Shown: positions 43,384 through 51,911 of the stretch, piece after piece
Position numbering within the stretch: position 1 is the first letter of the stretch
Layout: every line of letters begins with the position of its first letter
DNA from: Vulcanimicrobiota bacterium
Lineage (GTDB): Bacteria; Vulcanimicrobiota; Vulcanimicrobiia; Vulcanimicrobiales; Vulcanimicrobiaceae
Length of the DNA: 64,000 nt
Reading direction: 5' to 3'
NCBI GenBank assembly: GCA_027459645.1
Contig: DAIDHQ010000028.1
Span: forward strand, 1 to 64,000
Made by a program: the position numbers and the translations under genes
The notes under the pieces: model-generated
What the model was told of the DNA's origin: nothing
What the model saw: the letters and a program-made list of their open reading frames with translations, nothing else
The model's database searches: none

Positions 43384-43838
43384 GAAGGTTCCGGCTGCAT
43401 AGCGACGAGCAATGTTTCGCGAATCGGCGGGGGGAGCGGCATGCTCTTGCGGGTTTCGCGGCCCATGCACGCGACCGTTAACGAGAGCACCGCGCTCGCT
43501 TCTTCCGTCCGCTCGTTGAACATCACGGTCTTCCAGCGCACGCTCGATGCGCCGATTTTCACTAGATGCGTTCGCATCCGAAGCCAATCACCCATGAGCG
43601 CCGGCGCGTGATAGTCGGCCTCGGCGTGCACGCGCGGCAACCAAAACTCGTACTGTTCGAAGACGCGATCGTACGGGAAGCCAAGCTCGCGAAACATCTC
43701 CATCTCGGCATATTCCGCAAAGCGCCAGTACGTCGGGAAATACATGATGCCGGCGATATCGACGTCCGCCCATTGCACGGGCAGACGCGCATGGAAGACG
43801 CGCGCTCCCTCCGGCAAATCGTCGTGAAAGCGCGGCAT
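43380..43838 (-). CDS. Acyl-CoA thioesterase, hot-dog fold (YbgC/FadM type)
   Basis: 'LPVQWADVDIAGIMYFPTYWRFAEYAEMEMF' carries the 4-hydroxybenzoyl-CoA-thioesterase signature with the catalytic Asp (DVDIAGIMY; given as a pattern). 152 residues, complete. Its ATG overlaps the ribE stop by one base, so it is translated from the ribD-ribE message. A broken duplicate of its 3' end lies at 39,241. Confidence 0.85.
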   Translation of the reverse strand: MPRFHDDLPEGARVFHARLPVQWADVDIAGIMYFPTYWRFAEYAEMEMFRELGFPYDRVFEQYEFWLPRVHAEADYHAPALMGDWLRMRTHLVKIGASSVRWKTVMFNERTEEASAVLSLTVACMGRETRKSMPLPPPIRETLLVAMQPEPS

Positions 43839-44452
43839 TATGACGTCCTTCCTTTCCCTAAACTCGCCGTGACGGCGTAGGCGTAGCGTGCCATCGGATC
43901 GACTTCCAGATTTACGCGCGATTCGACCGGACGTTCCCCGAGCGTGGTGCGCGCGAGCGTTTCGGGAATGAGCGCGAGCTCGAACCAGCCTTCGCCGGTT
44001 GCCGCGACGGTGAGGCTCACGCCGTCGACCGCAACGAACGCCTTATCCACGATCATGGGCGCGAGTTCCGGCGGCCGTTCGATGCGCACGCGTTCGCCTT
44101 GCCCTTCGGCGGTTCGCGACATCACGCACGCGGCGGCGTCGACGTGCCCGTACACGAAGTGGCCGCCCATGCGCTCGCCGATGCGTAGCGAGTATTCAAC
44201 GTTTGTGCGATCGCCCGTCCGCAACGTGCCGAGATTCGTCCTCGAGATCGTTTCCGGAATGACGTCGAAGGACACCGTAGCGCCGTCGATGCGAGTAGCG
44301 GTCAAGCACACGCCGTTGATTGCAATCGAATCTTTGACCTCGGGACGTTCGCGTTCCACGCCCTCACATTCGATGACCAGCGTCGCACCGCCGCCGGATA
44401 ACATCTCGATGCTGCGAACGCGACCGCGATAGGCGATCAATCCGCTAAACAT
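43838..44452 (-). CDS. ribE: Riboflavin synthase alpha chain
   Basis: Two lumazine-binding barrels: 'MFSGLIAYRGRVRSIEML' opens the first, with 'IAINGVCLTATRI' and 'SLRIGERMGGHFVYGHVD'. The second has 'VAVDGVSLTVA' and 'ALIPETLARTTLG'. It dismutates two lumazines to riboflavin. 204 residues, full length. Overlaps ribD by 8 bp. Confidence 0.97.
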   Translation of the reverse strand: MFSGLIAYRGRVRSIEMLSGGGATLVIECEGVERERPEVKDSIAINGVCLTATRIDGATVSFDVIPETISRTNLGTLRTGDRTNVEYSLRIGERMGGHFVYGHVDAAACVMSRTAEGQGERVRIERPPELAPMIVDKAFVAVDGVSLTVAATGEGWFELALIPETLARTTLGERPVESRVNLEVDPMARYAYAVTASLGKGRTS

Positions 44453-45533
44453 GCACGCGTCCCGTCAAAAGCGCATCCTCTCCGATCATCTCCACCCGGT
44501 CGAACCGCACGCTTTCGCGCAGCGTTGCAAGATTCGCGCCCGCCAGCACCGGCACCGCACGCGGTGCGGTGAAAAAGCGCGGCGCTACTCCCCAATACAC
44601 CCGATCCACCAAGCCGCCTGCCAACAGGCGCGCGCCAAGCGTAGGACCGCCCTCGCACAGTACGCTCTGCACGCCGGCATCGCGCAGCGCGCGCATCGCG
44701 GCCCGCAAATCCAATTGCGCGTCCGAAGCCGCTCCGACAAAGGTCACGTTCGCGACCGCATCGAGCTCGCCGAAACGTTCGCGCGCGCCGGCCGGCGCCA
44801 GCACGATCGTCCGCGCGTAATCGGCAACGCCGCGAAAGACGTTGCTGCTCGCCGGTACGGCGTCGGTTTCGCACACCACGACGCGCGTGTACGGGCGCAA
44901 GCGGTGCGACGGGGGCCGCACGGTCAACTGCGAGTCGTCGACGCGAATCGTGCCCGCCCCGACCATCACCGCATCGTAGGCGATGCGCAAATCGCGAACG
45001 AACAGCCGCCACGCTTCGCCGGTGATCGCCGTCGTCGTCCCCTGCGTCGCGGAGGCTTTGCCGTCGAGCGACATTGCCATCTTCAGCGCAACGAATGGGC
45101 GGTCGTGCCGCACCGCAAAGGCAAACGGTTCGATGAGTTGAACGGCGCGAGCATCCGCCAGAACATCGACGCGAATGCCGGCATCGCGCAGCGCGCGAAT
45201 TCCGCCACCATCGGTTTTCGGATTCGGATCGGCCGCTCCAATCACCACGCGCGCGACGCCGGCGCCGATGAGCGACTGCGCGCACGCGGGCGTTCGTCCG
45301 ACGTGATTGCATGGTTCGAGGGTGACGTACGCCGTTGCGCCGCGCGCATCACCGGCCGCGGCGAGCGCGTTTGCTTCCGCGTGCGCCTCACCGGCCCGGT
45401 GGTGGTATCCCTCGCCGAGCACGCGGCCGTCGCGAACGATCACGCAGCCGACCGCCGGATTGGGCGCGGTCGAGCCGACGCCGCGCGCGGCCAATTCCAA
45501 CGCGCGATCCATGAACAGCCGGTCCAGTTCGCT
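44445..45533 (-). CDS. ribD: Bifunctional riboflavin deaminase/reductase
   Basis: The deaminase N-domain contains 'GEAHAEANALAAAG' (HxE) and the zinc cysteines of 'LEPCNHVGRTPACAQSLI'; the reductase C-domain has 'LKMAMSLDGKAS' and 'VLCEGGPTLGARLL'. The GTG at 45,533 (MSELDRLFMDRALELAARG) is preferred to the TTG-initiated longer frame to 45,566, as family proteins begin near here. It acts on the product of RibA. Confidence 0.95.
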   Translation of the reverse strand, partial: SELDRLFMDRALELAARGVGSTAPNPAVGCVIVRDGRVLGEGYHHRAGEAHAEANALAAAGDARGATAYVTLEPCNHVGRTPACAQSLIGAGVARVVIGAADPNPKTDGGGIRALRDAGIRVDVLADARAVQLIEPFAFAVRHDRPFVALKMAMSLDGKASATQGTTTAITGEAWRLFVRDLRIAYDAVMVGAGTIRVDDSQLTVRPPSHRLRPYTRVVVCETDAVPASSNVFRGVADYARTIVLAPAGARERFGELDAVANVTFVGAASDAQLDLRAAMRALRDAGVQSVLCEGGPTLGARLLAGGLVDRVYWGVAPRFFTAPRAVPVLAGANLATLRESVRFDRVEMIGEDALLTGRVHV

Positions 45534-45574
45534 CACGCGAGTTCGCTTCGCGCCAGGACGCCACAATCATGCGC

Positions 45575-46159
45575 TCAGCCGACGAGCGCGATCGCGAGCG
45601 CTTCTTCCACCCTCGCACCGGCGGCGCGCAAGGCCGCCGCGCAATCCTGGAACGTCGTTCCGGTGGTACAAACGTCGTCGAGCAGCACGACCTCGCATCC
45701 AGCGACGACCTCGCTGCAGGTGAAGCGGCCCACCGACGCCAGACGCTGCGCGCGCGATTTGCCGCGCTGATGCCCGGCGCTCGTGCACTGCAGGGCCTCC
45801 AGCACGCTCGCGTCCGCGCGGGCGGCGGCGTGCGACGCGATGGCCACCACGCCGTCGAACCCGCGTAAGCGCCGGCGCGCTTGCGTGGTAGGCACCGGAA
45901 CGACGATCGTTCCCGGCGCCAGATGGTCCGCCAGCCGTTCACCCAGCGCGACGGCAACGTCGCGGCGTCCGTCTTTGAGTGCGTGAATCGCGCGGCGGAC
46001 GCAAACGGTGTACGGCGCGAGCGCGCGCACGCGCAGGCCCCGAAGCCGCCGCGCAATCGTCACGCCGGGAGGCAAGCACGATTCGCAGACGCCCGCGCCC
46101 TTGCGACCGCAACCGCCGCATTGCGGCGGGAAGACGAGATCGATGATCCGGTCACGCAT
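45575..46159 (-). CDS. comF: ComF-family phosphoribosyltransferase-like protein
   Basis: A zinc-ribbon N-terminus 'CGGCGRKGAGVCESC' and a PRTase loop 'EVVLLDDVCTTGTTFQDCAAAL' are the ComF hallmarks. 194 residues. In competent bacteria ComFC supports DNA uptake or processing. It precedes ribD by about 40 bp, so they may share a transcript. Confidence 0.9.
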   Translation of the reverse strand: MRDRIIDLVFPPQCGGCGRKGAGVCESCLPPGVTIARRLRGLRVRALAPYTVCVRRAIHALKDGRRDVAVALGERLADHLAPGTIVVPVPTTQARRRLRGFDGVVAIASHAAARADASVLEALQCTSAGHQRGKSRAQRLASVGRFTCSEVVAGCEVVLLDDVCTTGTTFQDCAAALRAAGARVEEALAIALVG

Positions 46160-46296
46160 ATCACCGGATCGATCCCTCGATGTCGCCCGAGCATCTAGTG
46201 CGCTGCTATACCGATCGTGGTCTCTTTTTCGTCGAGTCGCAAAAAATATCGGCTTCGATCCATTACGGCAAGGACATTGTGAAGGGCGATCTTTTG

Positions 46297-47325
46297 CTAA
46301 GTTGGGACCTCTTCGTTAGCGACGACCGCACCGCTAAGCTCGGTGCCGTCTTCGACGCGGAAATTCATGCCGACGATCGTATCGCGCAGGATCGCGCCTT
46401 GACCGATCGATGCGCCCGCCCACAGAATCGCGCGCTCCAACACCGCTCCGTCGCCGACGACGACGCCGTCGCCGATCACCGACGGACCACCGATGCGCGC
46501 GTGCGCACCGACACGCGCGTTTGCGCCGATCCAGACGTTGGCGTCGACGTGTGCGCTCGGATCGATCCGGGCGCTCGGGTCCGCGCCGTTCGCGCGGGTT
46601 CCCGGCATGCGGAAGAGCCCATTGACCACGTCGTCGCTCGCGCGCCGGTATTCGTCGGGCGTGCCGATGTCGCACCAGTATGCGTCGCGCGCGTCGTACC
46701 CGTAGAACGGCTTGCCGCCTTCGAGCAGCTCCGGAAAGACCTGCTTGCCGAAATCGTAGAACTCGTTTGCCGGAATACGATCGAAGATCTCGGGTGAAAA
46801 TGCGTAGATGCCCGTGTTTACGAGCTTGCTGCGCTCCGTGCCGGGCGCCGGCTTTTCTTGGAAGCCGGTGATGCGGCCGTCCGCGTCAAGCACGACGACG
46901 CCATATTGATCGACGCGAGGCCGTACGACCAAGCCGATCGTCGCAACGGCACGCTTGGTCTGATGCATCGCGACGAGTTTGTCGATCGGCACGTTCGTCA
47001 GATCGTCGCATCCGACGACCACGAAGGTCTCGTCGCCGAAGAACGACTGAAGCGGCTTGACTGCACCGGCGCTTCCCATCAACGTCTCTTCGTGCAAATA
47101 TTTCAAGCGCACGCCGAACTGCGATCCATCGCCTAACGCCTGTACGATCGCATCGGCCAGATAGTGCACGTTGATCGCGATCTCGTCGTAGCCATAGGAC
47201 TTCAAATAGTTGATCAAGTGCACCGCGTTGGGAACCCCCGCCACCGGCACGAGCGGCTTCGGCACTTGCTTCGTCAACGGGTAGAGGCGCGTCGAAAGAC
47301 CGCCCGCCAAAATCATCGCCTTCAC
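46297..47325 (-). CDS. Sugar-1-phosphate nucleotidyltransferase with left-handed beta helix
   Basis: 'AMILAGGLSTRLYPLTKQVPKPLVPVAG' is the nucleotidyltransferase signature (given as a pattern), with 'GCDDLTNVPIDKLV' as the metal site. The C-terminal third is a hexapeptide-repeat left-handed helix ('GANARVGAHARIGGPSVIGDG'). The GTG at 47,325 forms a GTGA overlap with the wecG stop. Substrate is probably mannose-1-P or glucose-1-P; it cannot be decided from sequence. A paralogue is at 56,550-57,587. Translation upstream of 47,325 is a shadow of wecG. Confidence 0.88.
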   Translation of the reverse strand: MKAMILAGGLSTRLYPLTKQVPKPLVPVAGVPNAVHLINYLKSYGYDEIAINVHYLADAIVQALGDGSQFGVRLKYLHEETLMGSAGAVKPLQSFFGDETFVVVGCDDLTNVPIDKLVAMHQTKRAVATIGLVVRPRVDQYGVVVLDADGRITGFQEKPAPGTERSKLVNTGIYAFSPEIFDRIPANEFYDFGKQVFPELLEGGKPFYGYDARDAYWCDIGTPDEYRRASDDVVNGLFRMPGTRANGADPSARIDPSAHVDANVWIGANARVGAHARIGGPSVIGDGVVVGDGAVLERAILWAGASIGQGAILRDTIVGMNFRVEDGTELSGAVVANEEVPT

Positions 47326-48074
47326 GTGTTCGTCGTTCCCTTCTCTTGCAATCCCAGCCGTTCGAGTGCGACCAGCCAGACGAAATACGGCAACGCCAGT
47401 TGCCGCCGAAACCGCCGCGGCTCTCGCAGCAGCCGATAGAGCCATTCGAGTCCGGCGCGTTGCCACGCGACCGGTGCGCGCTCGACACGTCCGCTCAACA
47501 CATCGAACGAACCGCCAACGCCGATCCCGGCTCCGCACCCGGTTGCGCCTAAGTTCCGCGCTAGCCAAAATTCTTGCCGCGGCGATCCCAGGCCCACGAA
47601 GAGTAGCTTTGCGCCGCTCGAACGAATCGCTTCGACGATCACCGCTTCATCTTCCAGCGTAAAAAACCCATTGCGCGTTCCGGCCACGCGTAGTCCCGGA
47701 AAGCGCGCCTCCAGGATCGCCGCGGCATCGGCTGCCACGCCTTCCGCGCCGCCCAAAAAATAGACCGGCACCCCGTCGCGCGCCGCACGGTCGCAAAGAT
47801 GCTGCACGAGTTCCACGCCGGTCACTCGCTCGCGCAGCTTCGCGCCTCGGCGGCGTGCGACCGTCAGCAATCCGACCGTGTCGCACAGCGAGAGCGCGCA
47901 TGCGTTGACGACTTCGCGAAACGCGGTATCGCGCTGCGCTTGCACCACCATCTCGGTGCCGAGCGTGACGACTTGTGCCGCAGCCCCGTCGCGCACGAAC
48001 TGCATGATGCGTTCGGTCGCCGCGTCCGCGTCGAGCAGATCGAGGCGACATCCGAGAATCTCGAGCGAGTCCAC
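47322..48074 (-). CDS. WecG/TagA/CpsF-family glycosyltransferase
   Basis: The family (GT26) motif 'CGAGIGVGGSFDVLSGRVERAP' with 'WQRAGLEWLYRLLREPRRFRRQ' is intact (pattern). 'FVGLGSPRQEFWL' and 'DTVGLLTVARRRG' also match. Members transfer ManNAc-type or other sugars to lipid-linked intermediates in cell-surface polymer synthesis. GTG start overlapping the dapA stop by one base. 250 residues. Confidence 0.93.
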   Translation of the reverse strand: MDSLEILGCRLDLLDADAATERIMQFVRDGAAAQVVTLGTEMVVQAQRDTAFREVVNACALSLCDTVGLLTVARRRGAKLRERVTGVELVQHLCDRAARDGVPVYFLGGAEGVAADAAAILEARFPGLRVAGTRNGFFTLEDEAVIVEAIRSSGAKLLFVGLGSPRQEFWLARNLGATGCGAGIGVGGSFDVLSGRVERAPVAWQRAGLEWLYRLLREPRRFRRQLALPYFVWLVALERLGLQEKGTTNT

Positions 48075-48961
48075 TACACCGCGGTCAGATACGGAGCCAC
48101 CAGCGGGCGCAGGCGTTCTTGCAGTTCCGCCGGCAATTCATCGAGCGGCAGACGGCACGTTCCCGCGGCAAAGCCGAGTTGGTTCACCGCCCACTTGATG
48201 GCAATCGGGTTCGTCGTCGCGAAGAGCACGTCGATCAGCGCGAGCAGCGATCCGTGAATCTCGGCCGCTTCCTTGACGTTGCCGGCGCGATAGGCGTCGA
48301 GCATCCGGCGGTATTCGGGCGAGCACAGATGTGAAGCCACACCGACGACGCCGTCCGCGCCTACCGCGAGGGAAGGCAGAAACAAGTAGTCGTCGCCGCA
48401 CCAGACTTTGAATCCGGACGGGCGATCGCGGACGATCGTGGCGATCTGCATCAGATCCCCGCTGGATTCTTTGACGCCGGCAACGCTTGGATGGCGGCGC
48501 CGAATCTCGAGCAGCGTTTCGGCGCGCATATTCGCCGCAGTGCGTCCGGGAATGTTGTAGATCATCATCGGTAGCGGCGCGGCGTCCGCAATCGCGCCGA
48601 AATGCGCGATCATTCCGCTCTGCGTCGGCTTGCTGTAGGGCGGCACGACGACGAGAATCCCGTCGGCACCGGCCGCGTGCGCCTCGCGCGCGTTGTGCAC
48701 CGATGCGCGAGTGTCGCTCGTGCCCACGTTCGCGATGACGGCAGCGCGCGATCCCACCGCTTCTTTGACCGCGTGCACGAGTTCGTTGCGCTCGGCGCTA
48801 TCGAGCGTCATCCCCTCACCCGTCGATCCGGCTACCACCAGTCCGTCGTTGCCGCGCTCGACCAGCCACGCCGCCAGACGTTTCGCTTCGGAGATATTGA
48901 CGGCGCCGGATGCATCGAACGGCGTGACCATTGCGGTAACGATCGTTCCGAGATCGTTCAT
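48074..48961 (-). CDS. dapA: 4-hydroxy-tetrahydrodipicolinate synthase
   Basis: A (beta/alpha)8 class I aldolase. 'AGSTGEGMTLDSAERNELV', the catalytic Tyr in 'PLPMMIYNIPGRTAANM' and the Schiff-base Lys in 'VAGVKESSGDL' are all present. 295 residues. It condenses pyruvate with aspartate semialdehyde. Its start overlaps the lysC stop by 4 bp. Confidence 0.97.
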   Translation of the reverse strand: MNDLGTIVTAMVTPFDASGAVNISEAKRLAAWLVERGNDGLVVAGSTGEGMTLDSAERNELVHAVKEAVGSRAAVIANVGTSDTRASVHNAREAHAAGADGILVVVPPYSKPTQSGMIAHFGAIADAAPLPMMIYNIPGRTAANMRAETLLEIRRRHPSVAGVKESSGDLMQIATIVRDRPSGFKVWCGDDYLFLPSLAVGADGVVGVASHLCSPEYRRMLDAYRAGNVKEAAEIHGSLLALIDVLFATTNPIAIKWAVNQLGFAAGTCRLPLDELPAELQERLRPLVAPYLTAV

Positions 48962-50178
48962 GACGTTTTATCCTCCAAATGAAACGAGTCGTGAACCGCG
49001 CGCTCGGCCTGGGCGACGTCGCCTTCGGGCACGAGCACGGAAATGGTGATGTTGCTATCCGTGCAATGGATGATTTCGACGTTCGCGCGGCTGAGCGCGT
49101 CGACTAACTGACGCACGACGCCGGGCGCATAGCGCATGCCGGCCCCGACGACCGAAATCTTCGCGCACCCCTCGCGCACGCGCACGGCCAAGTTCAGATC
49201 GCCCAGCAGTTCGCGCACGTCGTTCGCACGATCGCCCTCGACGACGAAGGCCACCCCCGCTTGATTGATCGTCACTTGATCGATCGAAATGCCGGCATCG
49301 GCGATGCGGCGGAACATCTCGAGCTCGGTCTGCATGCGGCGCGTCGGATTTTCGATGTCGCCGCGAATGACGCGAACCCACGTCACGCGTCCGCTGGACG
49401 TTACGCCCGTGACCGGATGCGACGACTCGTAGCTTTCGTCGACCATCGTGCCCTTGTCGCTCGCGAGGCCCTTCACCGCATAACGCAAACCGCGCCGCTG
49501 CGCGAAGCCGGCGGCTTTGTCGTGCATCACCTTCGCACCGTGCTCGGCGAGTTCGGTCATCTCTTCCAGCGACGCGCGTTCGATGATACGCGCACCCTCG
49601 ACGCGGCGCGGATCTGCCGTCATGACGCCGCTGACGTCGGTATAGATGTCGACGCGTTCGGCGCCGAGCGCGGAGCCTAGGGCAATCGCCGTTAAATCCG
49701 TTCCGCCGCGCCCGAGCGTGGTAATCGCGCCGGCTTCCGTGACGCCTTGAAACCCGGCGATGACCGGAACGGCGCCCGCTTCGAGCAACTCGCGCACCCC
49801 GTCAGGTTCGACGCGCAAGATCTTCGCGTCGCCGTGGCGCGCATCGGTGATGATTCCGGCCTGCCAGCCCGCGAGCGCGATCGCCTTGACGTTCATCGCC
49901 GAAAGCTCTTGCGCAAAAACGGCTGCCGCGATCAATTCACCCGCGGAAAGCAGCACGTCGGCATTCGGCGTACCGGCGGCACCCCCGATCAGGGAAAGCA
50001 GCGAATCGGTTGCATACGGCTGCGGCGCGCGTCCCATCGCCGATACGACCGCGACCGGCGCAAAGCCCGCTTCACGCGCATCCAGAATGCGCGCAAAGGC
50101 GATCTCGCGCTGATCGCGCGAGGCGACGGAGGTACCGCCGAACTTCAGCACGGCGATGCGCGCGGTCGCGGTCTTCAT
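48958..50178 (-). CDS. lysC: Aspartate kinase
   Basis: The start is the ATG giving MKTATARIAVLKFGGTSV, where KFGGTSV is the nucleotide site; the frame further upstream is antisense to asd. 'TLGRGGTDLTAIALGSALGAERVDIYTDVSG' (pattern) confirms the kinase domain. Two ACT domains at the C-terminus (about residues 260-400) imply feedback control by lysine and/or threonine. 406 residues. Overlaps asd by 4 bp. Confidence 0.96.
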   Translation of the reverse strand: MKTATARIAVLKFGGTSVASRDQREIAFARILDAREAGFAPVAVVSAMGRAPQPYATDSLLSLIGGAAGTPNADVLLSAGELIAAAVFAQELSAMNVKAIALAGWQAGIITDARHGDAKILRVEPDGVRELLEAGAVPVIAGFQGVTEAGAITTLGRGGTDLTAIALGSALGAERVDIYTDVSGVMTADPRRVEGARIIERASLEEMTELAEHGAKVMHDKAAGFAQRRGLRYAVKGLASDKGTMVDESYESSHPVTGVTSSGRVTWVRVIRGDIENPTRRMQTELEMFRRIADAGISIDQVTINQAGVAFVVEGDRANDVRELLGDLNLAVRVREGCAKISVVGAGMRYAPGVVRQLVDALSRANVEIIHCTDSNITISVLVPEGDVAQAERAVHDSFHLEDKTS

Positions 50179-51149
50179 TGCGGCAAGAACCCACGCGAGA
50201 GCAAGAGTTCCAAAATCTGCACACCGTTTGTCGCCGCGCCCTTGCGCAGTTGATCGCCCACGAACCACAGCACGAAGTGGCGGTTCGAAGCATCGTCCTC
50301 GCGGCGAACGCGCGCCACGTGAACCTCGTCGCGCCCTTCCACATCGCGGGGGGTTACGATGCCGTCGCGATGAAACACGACGCCCGGCGCGCGTTCGAAT
50401 GCCGCCGCGAGCGCTTCCACGCTGGTATCGCGCTCGGTTTCGAACCACACCGCTTCCGAATGCGCCGTCCGCACCGGCACGCGTACCGTCGTCGCACTCA
50501 CCATCAGGCGCGGAAGGTCCAGCATCTTGCGCGTCTCATCGCGCACCTTTTCTTCTTCGCCGCACGAACCGCTTGCATCGATACGGCCAACTTGCGGGAT
50601 TACGTTTCCGGCGAGCGTCGCCGGGAACGCCGACGGCTGCGGAAGCGGCGTGCCTTCTACGCACGCGCGTTCCTGCGCGAGCAACTCGTCGAGGCCCGCG
50701 CGGCCCGCACCGCTTGCCGCCTGATAGGTTGCAACGCGCACCGCGCGCAGCCCCGCGACGTCACGGACGGGTGCAAGCGCCGTGCAGAGAATGATCGCGG
50801 TGCAATTCGCAACGGGGAACAAACGGTGCTCCGCGCGCACGGCAGCGGCGTTGACTTCCGGAACGACCAGCGGCACGCCCTCGCGCATGCGGAACGTCGA
50901 GCTGTTGTCGATAACAAACGCACCGCGCTCGAGCAAGGGCGGCGCGTAGCGTTCGCTCGCGTCCTCAGTGCTCGCGAAAAACACCACGTCGTACTCGCGC
51001 AGCGCTTCGTCGCTCGTCGCCTTTACGCCGTTACGCTCGCGCGAGGCAAAACGCCCCACGCGCCCGAGCGGAAGCTGGCGCTCTTCCAACACGCGTAAGA
51101 TCGTCTCGCCGACGACACCTGTCGCCCCGACCACCGCAACGCTAACCAC
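50175..51149 (-). CDS. asd: Aspartate-semialdehyde dehydrogenase
   Basis: 'VAVVGATGVVGETILRVLEER' is the NAD(P) loop, 'FPVANCTAIILCTALAPV' carries the active-site Cys (usually 'NPNC', here 'VANC'), and 'YQAASGAGRAGLDELLAQ' is typical of the Gram-positive/archaeal branch. 324 residues. Feeds both dapA and homoserine synthesis. Confidence 0.95.
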   Translation of the reverse strand: MVSVAVVGATGVVGETILRVLEERQLPLGRVGRFASRERNGVKATSDEALREYDVVFFASTEDASERYAPPLLERGAFVIDNSSTFRMREGVPLVVPEVNAAAVRAEHRLFPVANCTAIILCTALAPVRDVAGLRAVRVATYQAASGAGRAGLDELLAQERACVEGTPLPQPSAFPATLAGNVIPQVGRIDASGSCGEEEKVRDETRKMLDLPRLMVSATTVRVPVRTAHSEAVWFETERDTSVEALAAAFERAPGVVFHRDGIVTPRDVEGRDEVHVARVRREDDASNRHFVLWFVGDQLRKGAATNGVQILELLLSRGFLPQ

Positions 51150-51161
51150 GCCGAACCCTTG

Positions 51162-51890
51162 TCATGGCTGCGCCTTTGTCATGCTGAGCTTGTCGAAGCA
51201 CGAAGGATCGAGCCCCACCTGAAGCCCCGTGATGCCCATCACGTGGTGCACGGCGGCGAGCATGCCCGGCACGAACGACTCGCGCGAGGTGGAATCGTGG
51301 CGGATCGTCAGCACCTCGCCTTCGGTGCCGAAGAGCACTTCCTGATGCGCGAGCATCCCCATCATGCGCACGCTGTGGATCGGTACGCTTGCGGGGCCGC
51401 CGGCGGCGCTGACGCGTTCGGCCGTCAGCCGCGAGGTTCCCGACGGCGCGTCTTTTTTGCGCTCGTGATGCAATTCCACGATCTCGACGCTCTTGAAGAA
51501 CGGCGCTGCCTGCGCGGCAAAGTCCATCATCAGAATCGCGCCGATCGAAAAGTTCGGAACGATCATCGCGCCAATGCCGCGTTCGCGCGCGGCGCGATCG
51601 AGGCCCTCGCGCTCGGATGCGCTCCAGCCCGTTGCGCCGACGACGGGACGCACGCCGTGCGCCACCGCTTGCAGCGAGATCTCGAGCGTCGACGGATACG
51701 TCGTGAGGTCGAGCAGCACGTCGGGTTCTCCGCGTTCGAACAACGCGTGCAAGTCGTCGACGATCTGTTCTTCGGGGACCGCCGTGCGTGCGAAACCACC
51801 GGCGAAAATAACGCCGGTGGTCGATTGTAAGGCGGCGGTTGCGACGCGACCCATGCGTCCCAACGCCCCGGCAACTGCTACGCGAATCAT
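51162..51890 (-). CDS. dapB: 4-hydroxy-tetrahydrodipicolinate reductase
   Basis: 'RVAVAGALGRMGRVATAALQ' is the dinucleotide site (usual GxxGxMG), followed by 'DVLLDLTTYPSTLEISLQAV', 'VVGATGW', 'IVPNFSIGAILMMDFA' and 'VEIVELHHERKKDAPSGTS' with the catalytic His/Lys region. The final 12-15 residues are encoded by a dispersed 'GAGCTTGTCGAAG' repeat, so the original stop was probably upstream. 242 residues. Confidence 0.95.
   Translation of the reverse strand: MIRVAVAGALGRMGRVATAALQSTTGVIFAGGFARTAVPEEQIVDDLHALFERGEPDVLLDLTTYPSTLEISLQAVAHGVRPVVGATGWSASEREGLDRAARERGIGAMIVPNFSIGAILMMDFAAQAAPFFKSVEIVELHHERKKDAPSGTSRLTAERVSAAGGPASVPIHSVRMMGMLAHQEVLFGTEGEVLTIRHDSTSRESFVPGMLAAVHHVMGITGLQVGLDPSCFDKLSMTKAQP
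51173..51215. repeat. 'TCATGCTGAGCTTGTCGAAG' repeat at the dapB 3' end
   Basis: TGTCATGCTGAGCTTGTCGAAG then GAAGGATCGAG belongs to the same family as the repeats at 6.2, 21.3 and 60.3 kb. Here it is translated as the tail of DapB (LDPSCFDKLSMTKAQP). Confidence 0.6.
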
Positions 51891-51911
51891 CTCACTCAGG
51901 ATGAGACAATT

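Noticed and set aside
46160-46296. Possible gene in the gap between the nucleotidyltransferase and comF
   Set aside because: The plus-strand frame beginning at 46,180 runs mostly antisense to the nucleotidyltransferase gene and lacks a ribosome binding site.
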